NCBI GenBank assembly: GCA_017555965.1
Contig: JAFZFH010000086.1
Span: 19,748 to 83,747, forward strand
Direction of reading: 5' to 3'
Source: Bacteroidales bacterium
GTDB lineage: Bacteria; Bacteroidota; Bacteroidia; Bacteroidales; UBA932
DNA: 64,000 nucleotides
Below, in pieces: positions 6,338 to 14,692 of this stretch. The stretch's first letter is position 1, and every line of letters starts with the position of its first letter. Both the position numbers and the translations under genes were made by a program. The notes beneath the pieces were generated by a model that made no database searches, had not been told where the DNA came from, and saw only the letters and a list, made by a program, of their open reading frames with translations.

Positions 6338-7750
6338 TTATAATTCCTTCCTCAGCCTGGCCTTAGGGATGCCCAACTGATCACGATATTTGGCAATTGT
6401 TCGGCGAGCCACCTTGTAACCTTTCTCAGTCATCTTCTCCACAAGTTCGTCGTCGGTAAGAGGCTTTCGCTTGTTTTCATTATCCACACACTCCTGAAGC
6501 GCCTTCTTCAGCTCACGAGTAGAAACCTCCTCTCCCTCCTGATTCTCAAGGCCCTCAGAGAAGAAATACTTGAGAGAATATATTCCGAAATGAGTCTCGA
6601 TATACTTGCTGTTGACTACTCTTGAGATTGTAGATATATCGAATCCTGTCTTTTCTGCAATATCCTTAAGCACCATAGGCTTCAGATGGGTTTCATCTCC
6701 ATCGATGAAATAGTCCCTCTGATAATCCACAATCGCCTGCATGGTATTAGAAAGAGTATTGTGCCTCTGCTTGATGGCCTCAACGAACCATTTTGCAGAA
6801 TCCAACTTCTTCTTGACGAATGCCGCAGCCTCCTTCTTCTCTCTCTCAGAAGAATTTGCCGCATCAATAAGGATATCAGCATATTTTCTGTTCACCCTGA
6901 GTTCCGGAACAGAAAAACGAGGCATCGACAGATGCAGCTCGCCATCACGATACTCCAATACGAAGTCCGGAACGATCTGCTGAGCCTGATCGGTGTATGA
7001 ATCATCTATCTGACCGCCTGGAGACGGATTCAGCTTGACGATCTTTGCAATTGCCGCCTTCAACTGATCCTCAGTAATGTCCATACGGGTCATTATCTTC
7101 TGGAAATGCTTGTTGGTGAACTCATTGAAATGGTTCTTGAGTATCTTGACTGCGATTTCAATCTCCGGCGTCTTCTTGCAGTGTCTGATCTGAAGAAGAA
7201 GACATTCGCGAAGATCTCTTGCTCCCACACCGGCAGGATCGAATTCCTGAATGACCTTCAGCATGGAAAGCACTTCCTCCTCGTCTGTCTCGACATTCGC
7301 ACGGAAGGAAAGGTCATCAACGATGCTGTCAATGTTTCTGCGAAGATATCCGTCATCATCAAGGCTGCCTATGAGAAAGGACGCAACAGCATACTGATGC
7401 TCAGTAAGATTGCGGTAGCCAAGCTGCTCCTGCAGACTCTGAGTGAAGCTCTCCTTTACAGAGAATGTATTGTACTGGGGACGTTCCTCCTTAGAATTAT
7501 AATTGTCGGAACGCAGGCGATAGCTTGGGATGGCATCATCCTCCTTGTATTCTGACAGAGAGACCTCTCTAGGTGCCTCTCCCTCCTCAGACTCCTTCTG
7601 CACATCCTCGTCCAGAACCGGATTCTCCTCCAGCTCCTTACGGATACGCTGTTCGAGCTCCTGTATAGGGAGTTCTATCAGTTTAATTGTCTGAATCTGA
7701 AGCGGAGACAACTTCTGAGTCTGCTTCAGTTCTAAACCTTGCTTCAACAT
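6338..7750 (-). CDS. rpoN: RNA polymerase sigma-54 factor
   Basis: The 470-aa protein has the three RpoN regions: an N-terminal Gln/Leu-rich activator-interacting region (MLKQGLELKQTQKLSPLQIQ begins it), a core-binding domain, and a C-terminal DNA-binding domain with the RpoN box ARRTIAKYR at about residues 448-456, ending in LGIPKARLRKEL. It directs polymerase to -24/-12 promoters and needs an enhancer-binding ATPase, none of which is encoded in this window. It is the last gene of a minus-strand group with the SPOR protein and the LEA-like lipoprotein (23-bp gap) and is followed by a terminator. Confidence 0.97.
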   Translation of the reverse strand: MLKQGLELKQTQKLSPLQIQTIKLIELPIQELEQRIRKELEENPVLDEDVQKESEEGEAPREVSLSEYKEDDAIPSYRLRSDNYNSKEERPQYNTFSVKESFTQSLQEQLGYRNLTEHQYAVASFLIGSLDDDGYLRRNIDSIVDDLSFRANVETDEEEVLSMLKVIQEFDPAGVGARDLRECLLLQIRHCKKTPEIEIAVKILKNHFNEFTNKHFQKIMTRMDITEDQLKAAIAKIVKLNPSPGGQIDDSYTDQAQQIVPDFVLEYRDGELHLSMPRFSVPELRVNRKYADILIDAANSSEREKKEAAAFVKKKLDSAKWFVEAIKQRHNTLSNTMQAIVDYQRDYFIDGDETHLKPMVLKDIAEKTGFDISTISRVVNSKYIETHFGIYSLKYFFSEGLENQEGEEVSTRELKKALQECVDNENKRKPLTDDELVEKMTEKGYKVARRTIAKYRDQLGIPKARLRKEL

Positions 7751-7773
7751 AACACTAAACTACTGTTTGACCA

Positions 7774-8373
7774 CTATAAGCTGCTTACTCTCGGGCGAAG
7801 GACCTTTACTGTGTCAGTAATATAAGCGTTGTCCTTATCCACTACTGGAAACTCGATGTTCTCCTTCACGACAAAGGCACTTGGGAATGCACCCTTGATC
7901 CTTTCAAGAAGCTTCACAGCCTCCGACCTTGTCCTGAAATCACCGACAGTCACCTTGAAATATGGGTTTGCATAAGTTCTGTATGCCACTACATCATGGT
8001 ACATGCTCTCAAAGCGTTTCAGCGTCTCCTCAGACTCAACACGCGCAGTCTGCTTGTTGTCAAAGAAGATTCTGACCCTGTAACCGCTCAATGTCCTTCC
8101 GGAATTCTCAGACACCTGACGACGCATGGCATCCTTCACTGCATCGGTCTGCTTTATCTTCACATCAACCTTATCTCCCATCTGTCTTGTAGGCATAAGA
8201 AGGAAAACGTCCTTTCCTACAAGAGTAGTATCCACAGTAGCTACAGGTCTGTATATGACCGAGTCCACCAGAACATAGCCGTCCGGGACAATAGTCCTCT
8301 CCTGCGCATTAATATCAGCGCAGAAAAAACCAAGAACACAAGTCAGAGTAATAAGGATATCAATTCTTTTCAT
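7774..8373 (-). CDS. Exported SPOR-domain protein
   Basis: The 199-aa protein has a cleavable signal peptide (IDILITLTCVLGFFCADINAQ), a spacer, and a SPOR domain over about residues 95-175 (LSGYRVRIFFDNKQTAR ... YFKVTVGDFRTRSEAVKLL ... AFVVKENI). SPOR domains bind denuded septal peptidoglycan, so a role at the division site or in wall binding is likely. The start overlaps the end of the upstream lipoprotein gene by 14 bp, showing translational coupling. It sits between that gene and rpoN. Confidence 0.85.
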   Translation of the reverse strand: MKRIDILITLTCVLGFFCADINAQERTIVPDGYVLVDSVIYRPVATVDTTLVGKDVFLLMPTRQMGDKVDVKIKQTDAVKDAMRRQVSENSGRTLSGYRVRIFFDNKQTARVESEETLKRFESMYHDVVAYRTYANPYFKVTVGDFRTRSEAVKLLERIKGAFPSAFVVKENIEFPVVDKDNAYITDTVKVLRPRVSSL

Positions 8374-8848
8374 TTTCAGTCTTTTCCAAAAGTTTCTTCA
8401 GAGGAATGTCTTTGACCGTTATCGGCGCGCCAAGTCCGCTTTTAAGTCTTGGAACAGCAGAAACATCTACGGTACATTCATACAGTTTCGTCATATCAGT
8501 GAGCATCAGCAGATCTCTCAATCTGGCATCTTCGCCGAGAGTCACAAAAGCCTTCACATGATATATTTCAGCCGATTTTGCCCATATTGTGAAGGGGTCG
8601 ACGGTTACTCTTCCAAGAACCTTGCCAGAATGTTTCACAGCACCATGAATATCATCCAAAGCAATCTGAAAGGCCGGATTGTCTATACCTACTGCAAGGA
8701 AGACATTCACACCCTTCAAGCCCTGAGGAGCAATAGCCTCCACCTTGGCAGAGGTCACCTTGATATCCTTTACATTCTTACATCCGCCAAGAGTGAAAAG
8801 CATGACAGACAAGATTATAAGGACTAATTTATGCAGATATTTTCTCAC
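8360..8848 (-). CDS. Lipoprotein, possibly LEA14-like
   Basis: The 162-aa product begins with a lipoprotein signal (LVLIILSVMLFTLGGCKN; Cys near residue 23). The mature part has the alternating pattern of a single Ig-like beta sandwich (VEAIAPQGLKGVNVFLAVGI, IDNPAFQIALDDIHG, FVTLGEDARL), resembling LEA type 2 / WHy domains. I do not assign a function. It is first in a three-gene unit with the SPOR protein and rpoN, with a -7 box 22 nt before its ATG, divergent from miaB. Confidence 0.7.
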   Translation of the reverse strand: MRKYLHKLVLIILSVMLFTLGGCKNVKDIKVTSAKVEAIAPQGLKGVNVFLAVGIDNPAFQIALDDIHGAVKHSGKVLGRVTVDPFTIWAKSAEIYHVKAFVTLGEDARLRDLLMLTDMTKLYECTVDVSAVPRLKSGLGAPITVKDIPLKKLLEKTENEKN

Positions 8849-8870
8849 AATACATGGTTTTACATCTTTG

Positions 8871-8878
8871 CAAAGGTA
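8871..8878 (-). promoter_or_regulatory. -7 box of the lipoprotein-SPOR-rpoN unit
   Basis: The minus strand reads TACCTTTG, 22 nt before ATG 8848, a good match to TAnnTTTG. The -33 element is weak. Confidence 0.5.
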
Positions 8879-8899
8879 ACGATATTCGTCGAAAAATCC

Positions 8900-8907
8900 T
8901 ATCTTTG
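8900..8907 (+). promoter_or_regulatory. -7 box of miaB, adjacent to the start codon
   Basis: TATCTTTG ends only 4 nt before ATG 8912. If the transcript starts at the usual distance, the mRNA would have essentially no leader. No clear -33 element is seen. Confidence 0.5.
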
Positions 8908-8911
8908 CATC

Positions 8912-10267
8912 ATGAACAGCATTAGACCGATAACAGACCCTTCGAGACCGAAGGTCTACATAGAGACATATGGATGTCAGATGAATGTCAATGACAGCGA
9001 GGTGATCCTTTCAATCCTCCAGGATGCAGGATATGCCCTGACTGACGACATCGAAGAGGCATCAGTAATTCTTGCCAACACATGTTCCATCCGCGACAAC
9101 GCAGAGCAGAGAATCTGGGGAAGAATCGACCAGTTCAAGCTGCAGAAGCGCAAGAGAAGCGGTGTCGTGATCGGTATCGTAGGATGTATGGCAGAGAGAC
9201 TTAAGGACAAACTCCTTGAGAATGTGGATCTCGTAGCAGGTCCGGACGCTTACAGAAGCCTCCCTGACCTTCTCAAGGCCATCACACCGGAAAGGCCGCA
9301 GATCAATGTCCTCCTCTCTCACGAAGAGACATACGCAGACATCAGTCCTGTCAGAATGGACAGAAACGGAATCTCCGGATTCATTTCAATCATGAGAGGC
9401 TGCAACAACGTATGCTCATACTGCATCGTACCGTACACACGAGGAGCAGAAAGAAGCAGAGACCCTTACACTATAGTAAAGGAAGCACAGACACTTTTCG
9501 ACAACGGATATAAGGAAGTCACGCTTCTCGGTCAGAACGTAGACTCATACTATTGGAAGGACCCGCAGAAGGCAGACAGAAATGTAAACTTCGCACAACT
9601 GCTTGAAATGGTCGCAAAGATCAGCCCTGAGCTTCGTGTCAGATTCTCTACTTCGCATCCTAAGGACATCAGCGACGAGGTAATCTACACAATGGCAATG
9701 TACGAGAATATCTGCAAGCACATCCACCTTCCTGTACAGTCAGGCAGCAGTATCATGCTCGAGAAGATGCGCAGAAAATACAACCGCGAATGGTACCTCG
9801 AAAGAGTGGACAAGATCCGCAGCGTGATTCCTGACTGCGGCATCACTACAGACGTGATCGCCGGATTCAGCGGAGAAACCGACCAGGACCATGAAGACAC
9901 GATGACACTCATGGAGAAGGTTGTATTTGACTCGGCCTTCATGTTCGCCTACTCGGAGAGACCAGGAACCCTCGCATCACGCAAGTATCCTGATGACATC
10001 CCTTACGAACTTAAGACACAGAGACTTAATGAGATCATCGCACTTCAGGGACGAATGAGCCTGAAGAGCAACGAGAAGGAGATCGGAAAGACATTGAAGG
10101 TACTTGTGGAAGGTCCGTCAAAGAAGAATCCTGACGAACTCTGCGGAAGGGCAAGCAACAACAAGATGTGCGTGTTCCCAAGCCGAGGAGAAAAGGCCGG
10201 AGACTATTGCACAGTAGAGGTCGTATCAGTAACATCGGCGACCCTCATCTGCAAACGAACAGAGTAA
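8912..10267 (+). CDS. miaB: tRNA-2-methylthio-N6-dimethylallyladenosine synthase
   Basis: This radical-SAM methylthiotransferase converts i6A37 of tRNAs to ms2i6A37. The N-terminal MTTase domain supplies Cys22 (YIETYGCQMN), Cys58 (ANTCSIRD) and Cys92 (IVGCMAE) for the auxiliary 4Fe-4S cluster; the radical SAM motif CNNVCSYC has Cys164, 168 and 171; a TRAM-like C-terminal domain ends the protein. ATG 8912 gives 451 aa, typical for MiaB. A longer frame to 8831 would read through the promoter box and overlap the divergent lipoprotein gene, so I reject it. Confidence 0.97.
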   Translation: MNSIRPITDPSRPKVYIETYGCQMNVNDSEVILSILQDAGYALTDDIEEASVILANTCSIRDNAEQRIWGRIDQFKLQKRKRSGVVIGIVGCMAERLKDKLLENVDLVAGPDAYRSLPDLLKAITPERPQINVLLSHEETYADISPVRMDRNGISGFISIMRGCNNVCSYCIVPYTRGAERSRDPYTIVKEAQTLFDNGYKEVTLLGQNVDSYYWKDPQKADRNVNFAQLLEMVAKISPELRVRFSTSHPKDISDEVIYTMAMYENICKHIHLPVQSGSSIMLEKMRRKYNREWYLERVDKIRSVIPDCGITTDVIAGFSGETDQDHEDTMTLMEKVVFDSAFMFAYSERPGTLASRKYPDDIPYELKTQRLNEIIALQGRMSLKSNEKEIGKTLKVLVEGPSKKNPDELCGRASNNKMCVFPSRGEKAGDYCTVEVVSVTSATLICKRTE

Positions 10268-10282
10268 CATACTCCATAAAAC

Positions 10283-10357
10283 AGAACATCCCCGCCAGTG
10301 TGCGAGCGAAGCATTTACCCATGCTTCTGCATAGCGAGCCACTGGCGGGGATGTTCT
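10283..10357. repeat. 18-bp perfect inverted repeat with a nested hairpin, between convergent genes
   Basis: AGAACATCCCCGCCAGTG (10283-10300) pairs perfectly with CACTGGCGGGGATGTTCT (10340-10357). Inside, GAAGCAT and ATGCTTC form a second stem around TTACCC. It separates miaB (plus) from the M23/LysM gene (minus). A bidirectional terminator is the simplest reading, although neither side has a real T-tract; a mobile palindromic element is the alternative. Confidence 0.75.
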
Positions 10358-10368
10358 ATATAAGATTA

Positions 10369-11409
10369 TTATCTTACTCGGATCTTCTTTCCAATCTTAA
10401 GAGTAGTATTCTGACTGATTCCGTTAAGACGGCAGAGTTCCTTGATGGTAGTGCCGTGATTGCGGGCAATCTTGCTCAAGGAATCTCCTGAACGGATAGT
10501 ATAATACTTCATTGCTGCCTTTTCAGCATCCTCAGCCTTATCCTCCTCTTCATTCTTGATCTCATCTTCAAAATCCTGCTCATAGTTGCTGTAGATATTG
10601 AAGAACTTCTTCTTGAGAAGGAAGAGTCTCTGACGGAGTTCTCCTGTCTTGAAATCAATGATCCACTGCGGGTCAAATGCAAATCCCTTGTATCTTGTCT
10701 CAAAATGGAGATGAGGACCTGTCGAACGTCCTGACGAACCGCCAAGTCCGATAACATCACCGGCATTCACCCAATCCCCTGCCTCAACATACCTCTTCGA
10801 AAGGTGGCCGTAGAAAGTCTCTATACCGTTCTCATGTCTGATGACGATAAGGTTACCGAATCCACCGATATATTTGGACATACGGACCTTACCTGTAAAT
10901 GTCGCATAAATCGGATCACCTGTCTTGAGCGGAAGATCTACTCCCTGATGGCGACGTCCTCTTCTCGGACCGAACTTTCCGCGAGGATGGATATCACCGA
11001 TGAACGGACAATGGTACTGATCCAGTTCATCCACCAGCCATATTGACCACGATTCAGGAAGTTCTGACTGCTGGATGCCATATGGATTTGTGGCTGTATC
11101 TGACCAATACTCATCAAACACTCCTGTAACCTGCTGATACTCCGGAGTCTTATAGTACTGCCATGTATTGTCGGCATAGAGAATAACCTTTATGAATTCA
11201 TTTACCGTATCCAATGTATCGATAGGATCGGTGGGAGACTTCACCAAAGGTGTCGGCAAGGACTCCAAGGCCGGACGCGGAATCACCAGATGTGCTCTGG
11301 ATGTGTCAATACGTACGGGGTTCATAGCAGAAAGTTTGTCTGCCGACAGAAATCCTGTCAGGCAGACAAACAATACGATAAATATGTTCTTATTCGTCTT
11401 TACTCTCAT
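10369..11409 (-). CDS. M23 family (LytM) peptidase with C-terminal LysM
   Basis: The 346-aa protein has a signal peptide (IFIVLFVCLTGFLSADKLSA), a spacer, a LytM domain with HxxxD (HQGVDLPLKTGD), a Tyr-Gly-His motif (FYGHLSKRY) and HxH (GPHLHFETRY), a basic/acidic linker (DEIKNEEEDKAEDAEKAA), and a LysM domain at the end (YYTIRSGDSLSKIARNHGTT ... KIGKKIRVR). All zinc ligands and catalytic histidines are intact, so it is probably an active peptidoglycan endopeptidase anchored to the wall by LysM. Its start codon abuts the stop of the phosphomannomutase gene. Confidence 0.92.
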   Translation of the reverse strand: MRVKTNKNIFIVLFVCLTGFLSADKLSAMNPVRIDTSRAHLVIPRPALESLPTPLVKSPTDPIDTLDTVNEFIKVILYADNTWQYYKTPEYQQVTGVFDEYWSDTATNPYGIQQSELPESWSIWLVDELDQYHCPFIGDIHPRGKFGPRRGRRHQGVDLPLKTGDPIYATFTGKVRMSKYIGGFGNLIVIRHENGIETFYGHLSKRYVEAGDWVNAGDVIGLGGSSGRSTGPHLHFETRYKGFAFDPQWIIDFKTGELRQRLFLLKKKFFNIYSNYEQDFEDEIKNEEEDKAEDAEKAAMKYYTIRSGDSLSKIARNHGTTIKELCRLNGISQNTTLKIGKKIRVR

Positions 11410-12765
11410 TTATTTTGCTCCAAACTGTTCTGTAAGAATTTTTCTGACTGTTGCGACCTTCTCATCAAGAAGTTCCTTCGAAGTAGCTTCGCAGAGGAAT
11501 CTCAGATAAGGTTCGGTATTCGAAGGACGGATATTGAACCACCAGTCAGGGAATTCAACCCTGTAGCCATCAAAGTCCATATAGGCTGTAGATTTCTCAG
11601 ATGACATGAAATAGTCACGGACTGCATCCATAGCACCCTTCTTGTCTTCCACACGGAAATTTATCTCTCCAGAATTCTGATACTTCTCGATGCGTGCAAT
11701 AAGCTGGCTGAGACTTACGCCCTGTGCCTTCATCTTGGCAACTACATTCACGATTAGAATCGCTGCAAGCATTCCGCTGTCCGAATAGAAGAAGTCGCGG
11801 AAATAATAGTGACCGGCAAGCTCGCCGCCAAAGACTCCGTCAAGTTCACGAAGTTTCAATGCAGCATAAGCACGGCCGACTCTCCAGGTATTCATCACTC
11901 CGCCCATCGGCGCAAGGTACTCGCCCACTGCCTTCGAGCTTCGGATATCCTGATGCACATAACCTTTCTCACCTCTTTCCTCAAAGAAATAATGTCCGAG
12001 GACTGCGATCATGAGGTCTGGAGAAATGAAACGGCTGTTCTCATCGACGAACATGACGCGGTCCGCATCGCCATCGAATATGACACCGATATCAGCCTTT
12101 GTTTCCGCCACGAGATTCTTGAGAGCCTCGACATTCTTCTGAACGAGAGGATTCGGCTCATGGTTAGGGAAACTTCCGTCCATCTCCTCATAGATATATG
12201 CAGGCTGATCTCCGAATATGTCGCGGACAAAAAGCGAAGCCATACCGTTCGACACGTCCATCGCAATCTTCAATCCGCTCCAGTCACCCTTATACTTAAG
12301 AAGGAAATCAAGGTAGTCCTTCTTGATATCCATAGGATGCACCTGGCCCTTCACCGCAGCCGGAGTACATTCGCGGCCGCTTTCGATCCATTCCTTGATC
12401 TGTCCCAGACCGGTATCAAGTCCTACAGGAAGAGCATTTTCGCGTGACACCTTGAGACCGTTGTACTCGGCAGGATTATGAGACGCTGTGATCTGTACAG
12501 AGGCCTTGAATCCATAAGTTGCTGTACCCCAATATACCATCGGAGTCGTGCTGAGGCCTATATCATAAACATCTGCACCTGCATCGGTAAGACCTTTAAG
12601 AAGGTATTCATGAATCTCCGGAGATGAGACTCTTGCATCTCTTCCCACAAGAACCTTGTCTGCTGAAAGCAGTTCAGGAATGAAATAGCCTACCTTGTAG
12701 GCAACTTCCTTGTCAAAGTCTACATTATAGACTCCTCTGATGTCGTATGCGTGAAACGCTCCCAT
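11410..12765 (-). CDS. Phosphomannomutase / phosphoglucomutase
   Basis: This alpha-D-phosphohexomutase has the phosphoserine loop TASHNPAEYNG, the metal-binding loop DGDADRVMF, the sugar-binding loop GGELAGHYYFRD and the phosphate-binding loop RPSNTEPYLR. The 451-aa length is that of bacterial ManB/AlgC-type enzymes. It interconverts hexose 1- and 6-phosphates for nucleotide-sugar and surface polysaccharide synthesis. The loop GGELAGH fits the PMM/PGM branch rather than GlmM. It is packed between the deformylase gene (5-bp gap) and the M23/LysM gene (no gap), indicating one transcript. Confidence 0.93.
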   Translation of the reverse strand: MGAFHAYDIRGVYNVDFDKEVAYKVGYFIPELLSADKVLVGRDARVSSPEIHEYLLKGLTDAGADVYDIGLSTTPMVYWGTATYGFKASVQITASHNPAEYNGLKVSRENALPVGLDTGLGQIKEWIESGRECTPAAVKGQVHPMDIKKDYLDFLLKYKGDWSGLKIAMDVSNGMASLFVRDIFGDQPAYIYEEMDGSFPNHEPNPLVQKNVEALKNLVAETKADIGVIFDGDADRVMFVDENSRFISPDLMIAVLGHYFFEERGEKGYVHQDIRSSKAVGEYLAPMGGVMNTWRVGRAYAALKLRELDGVFGGELAGHYYFRDFFYSDSGMLAAILIVNVVAKMKAQGVSLSQLIARIEKYQNSGEINFRVEDKKGAMDAVRDYFMSSEKSTAYMDFDGYRVEFPDWWFNIRPSNTEPYLRFLCEATSKELLDEKVATVRKILTEQFGAK

Positions 12766-12770
12766 ATCTT

Positions 12771-13325
12771 CTACTGTCTTTTTGACTTGTACCTTGTCTG
12801 AACATTGCCCTTTGATATCGCCTGAAGCTTCCTGAGAATCATCTTGCGGCGGATCGGAGCCACATTATCTACAAAAAGGTTGCCATCAAGATGAGAAAGT
12901 TCATGCTGTACCATTCTGCAGCCGAAGCGGTCAAACTCCTCTACAACCTTCTCAAGGTTCTCATTGTAGTACTCAACCTTGATTCTTGACGGTCTTGTAA
13001 CTTCCGCATAAATACCCGGAACACTGAGACAGCCTTCCGAATACTCGCAAGTCTCTTCGCTCTCCTCAAGAACCACAGGATTGATCATCACCCTGAAGAA
13101 ATCCTGGAGATATTCGTATGAGTCCGAAAGATCTCTTCCGTCCACAATCACAAGATTCTTGTTCACGCCAACCTGCGGTGCAGCAAGACCACATCCGTCA
13201 GCATTCTTAAGGGTTTCCTTCATATCCTCAAGGAGCTTGAGGATTCCTTCCTTATCATTGAGGTCTACATCGACATTCTCTCGTCTGAGGACCTCGGATC
13301 CGTATAAATATATTGGTAGTATCAT
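12771..13325 (-). CDS. def: Peptide deformylase
   Basis: This enzyme removes the formyl group from nascent proteins. The three family motifs are present: GCGLAAPQVG, EGCLSVPG and QHELSHLDG, supplying the metal-binding Cys and two His and the catalytic Glu. The HExxH has Ser where most enzymes have Asp (HELSH), seen in some Bacteroidetes homologues. The 184-aa length is normal. It lies 62 bp downstream of ruvX; that gap holds a small hairpin repeat (13339-13395). Confidence 0.96.
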   Translation of the reverse strand: MILPIYLYGSEVLRRENVDVDLNDKEGILKLLEDMKETLKNADGCGLAAPQVGVNKNLVIVDGRDLSDSYEYLQDFFRVMINPVVLEESEETCEYSEGCLSVPGIYAEVTRPSRIKVEYYNENLEKVVEEFDRFGCRMVQHELSHLDGNLFVDNVAPIRRKMILRKLQAISKGNVQTRYKSKRQ

Positions 13326-13338
13326 AATTCTATTAAAA

Positions 13339-13395
13339 ATTTCTCGACTTCGCTCGAAATGACAGGTTATTGTGCTCTAATGGCAGGTTATCGTG
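13339..13395. repeat. Dispersed ATGAC-type hairpin repeat, copy A, with duplicated right arm
   Basis: TTTCTCGACTTCGCTCGAAA followed by TGAC (13340-13363) is a degenerate member of the hairpin family also seen at 18725, 35389 and 35733. After it the segment AAATGACAGGTTATTGTG recurs 21 bp on as TAATGGCAGGTTATCGTG (15 of 18 bases identical). The second copy runs into the last codons of ruvX and supplies its stop codon. Confidence 0.55.
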
Positions 13396-13804
13396 GTCTT
13401 CTGTCAAGGTAACCCTGCAGAATAATAGCGGCGCTGATCTTGTCGACAGACTCCTTCTTCATCCTGTCCTGCTTCTTCATGCCGCCGTCGATCATTGCAC
13501 GGTGTGCAAGCACTGAGGTGAACCTCTCATCCTCAAGTTCTACAGGGGTGTCCGGAAAGGCTTTCTTCAGATGTTTCAGGAAGATATCTATATCCTTAGC
13601 CGCCTCCGAAGGCAAACCATTCATATTGACCGGATATCCCACTACAAAGCGCACTACATTCTCATTTTGAGCATAATTTTTAAGATAATCTATTATCTTT
13701 GCAGAATGTACCGTCTCAAGAGCAGACGCAAAGATGCCGAGCGGATCGCTTACTGCGACGCCGACACGCTTCCTACCGTAATCTATGCCTATTATTCTTT
13801 CCAT
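13388..13804 (-). CDS. ruvX: RuvX/YqgF family putative Holliday-junction resolvase / rRNA 5' processing nuclease
   Basis: The 138-aa RNase-H-fold protein begins IIGIDYGRKRVGVAVSDPLG, with the first catalytic Asp, has VGYPVNMNG in the middle, the second acidic motif VELEDERFTS and the final DKISAAIILQGYL region with the third Asp. E. coli YqgF acts in 16S rRNA 5'-end maturation. The last residues are encoded by the edge of a duplicated repeat. The start is 7 nt after a TAACTTTG box. Confidence 0.92.
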   Translation of the reverse strand: MERIIGIDYGRKRVGVAVSDPLGIFASALETVHSAKIIDYLKNYAQNENVVRFVVGYPVNMNGLPSEAAKDIDIFLKHLKKAFPDTPVELEDERFTSVLAHRAMIDGGMKKQDRMKKESVDKISAAIILQGYLDRRPR

Positions 13805-13811
13805 TGGAGGG

Positions 13812-13845
13812 CAAAGTTACTAATAAAAAGTTATTTATGGCACAA
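13812..13845 (-). promoter_or_regulatory. Promoter of ruvX-def-manB unit
   Basis: The minus strand has TTG at 13845-13843, 23 nt, then TAACTTTG at 13819-13812, and only 7 nt to ATG 13804. The spacing is slightly long; the leader would be nearly absent. Confidence 0.45.
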
Positions 13846-14688
13846 CGCAGCAGAGAAAAGAAAAGTAACCCATTCCGTCTGGCCTTCATAGACGACAAGA
13901 CCCACAAGCACCTTGTCACCTTCCACTTTACCAGAACCACATTCTTCATTGCTGTGGTAACTGTTCTTGTGGTATTATGTGCCGCAATCTATTCCATCAT
14001 AGCATTCACCCCTGTAAGAACATTCATACCGGGATATCCTGATGCAAGATCCAAGAGATCTGCCATCCAGAATGCGATCACAATCGATTCTCTCGAGAAC
14101 GTGATATTCAGATGGGAACTCTACTCGGAGAACCTCAGAAGAGCAGTCGAAGGCGAAGAGCCGCTGAAGATCGACAGCCTCATCAAGGCAACAAACAGAA
14201 CCAATGCCGAGAACCTCGACATGGCAGCCATCGCAAGACAGGACTCCCTGCTGAGGGAACATGTGAAAGAGGAGGAACAGTTCGGAATCGCAGACAGAGA
14301 GCACAGGAATCTTCCGATCGAAGGCCTGCACTTCTTCACACCTCTTAAAGGCGTCGTGTCACAGGGATATGACCAGGCCATGCATCCATACATCGACATC
14401 ACAGCACCTGAAGGCTCTGTCGTAAAGGCCACTCTTGACGGAACTGTGATGTTCTCCGGATGGAGCGACGAAGCCGGACACACCATACAGATACAGCACG
14501 AAGGAGACATCGTCTCAATATACAAACATAACGAGAAACTCCTCAAAAAGGCGGGAGACAGGGTGACAGCAGGCACTCCGATAGCAGTAGTCGGCAACAC
14601 AGGCAAGCTCAGCACAGGAGAACACCTCCATTTCGAGCTCTGGCATAAAGGCCAGACAGTCGACCCGACCTTGTACATTAAATTCTAG
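13837..14688 (+). CDS. Membrane-anchored M23 family (LytM) peptidase
   Basis: The 283-aa product has an N-terminal basic segment and one transmembrane helix (TTFFIAVVTVLVVLCAAIYS, about residues 30-50), a helical, probably coiled-coil periplasmic stretch (about 75-150), and a LytM domain with HxxxD (HPYIDITAPEGS), YKHNEKLL, and HxH (GEHLHFELW). Ligands are complete, so activity on peptidoglycan is possible. The type II membrane layout with a coiled coil resembles division and morphogenesis factors of the M23 class. ATG 13837 avoids reading through the divergent ruvX gene. The stop is 4 bp before dxr. Confidence 0.88.
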   Translation: MAQRSREKKSNPFRLAFIDDKTHKHLVTFHFTRTTFFIAVVTVLVVLCAAIYSIIAFTPVRTFIPGYPDARSKRSAIQNAITIDSLENVIFRWELYSENLRRAVEGEEPLKIDSLIKATNRTNAENLDMAAIARQDSLLREHVKEEEQFGIADREHRNLPIEGLHFFTPLKGVVSQGYDQAMHPYIDITAPEGSVVKATLDGTVMFSGWSDEAGHTIQIQHEGDIVSIYKHNEKLLKKAGDRVTAGTPIAVVGNTGKLSTGEHLHFELWHKGQTVDPTLYIKF

Positions 14689-14692
14689 AAGG

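Noticed and set aside
8831-8911. N-terminal extension of MiaB
   Set aside because: It overlaps the divergent lipoprotein gene and its promoter, and is not part of the MiaB family.
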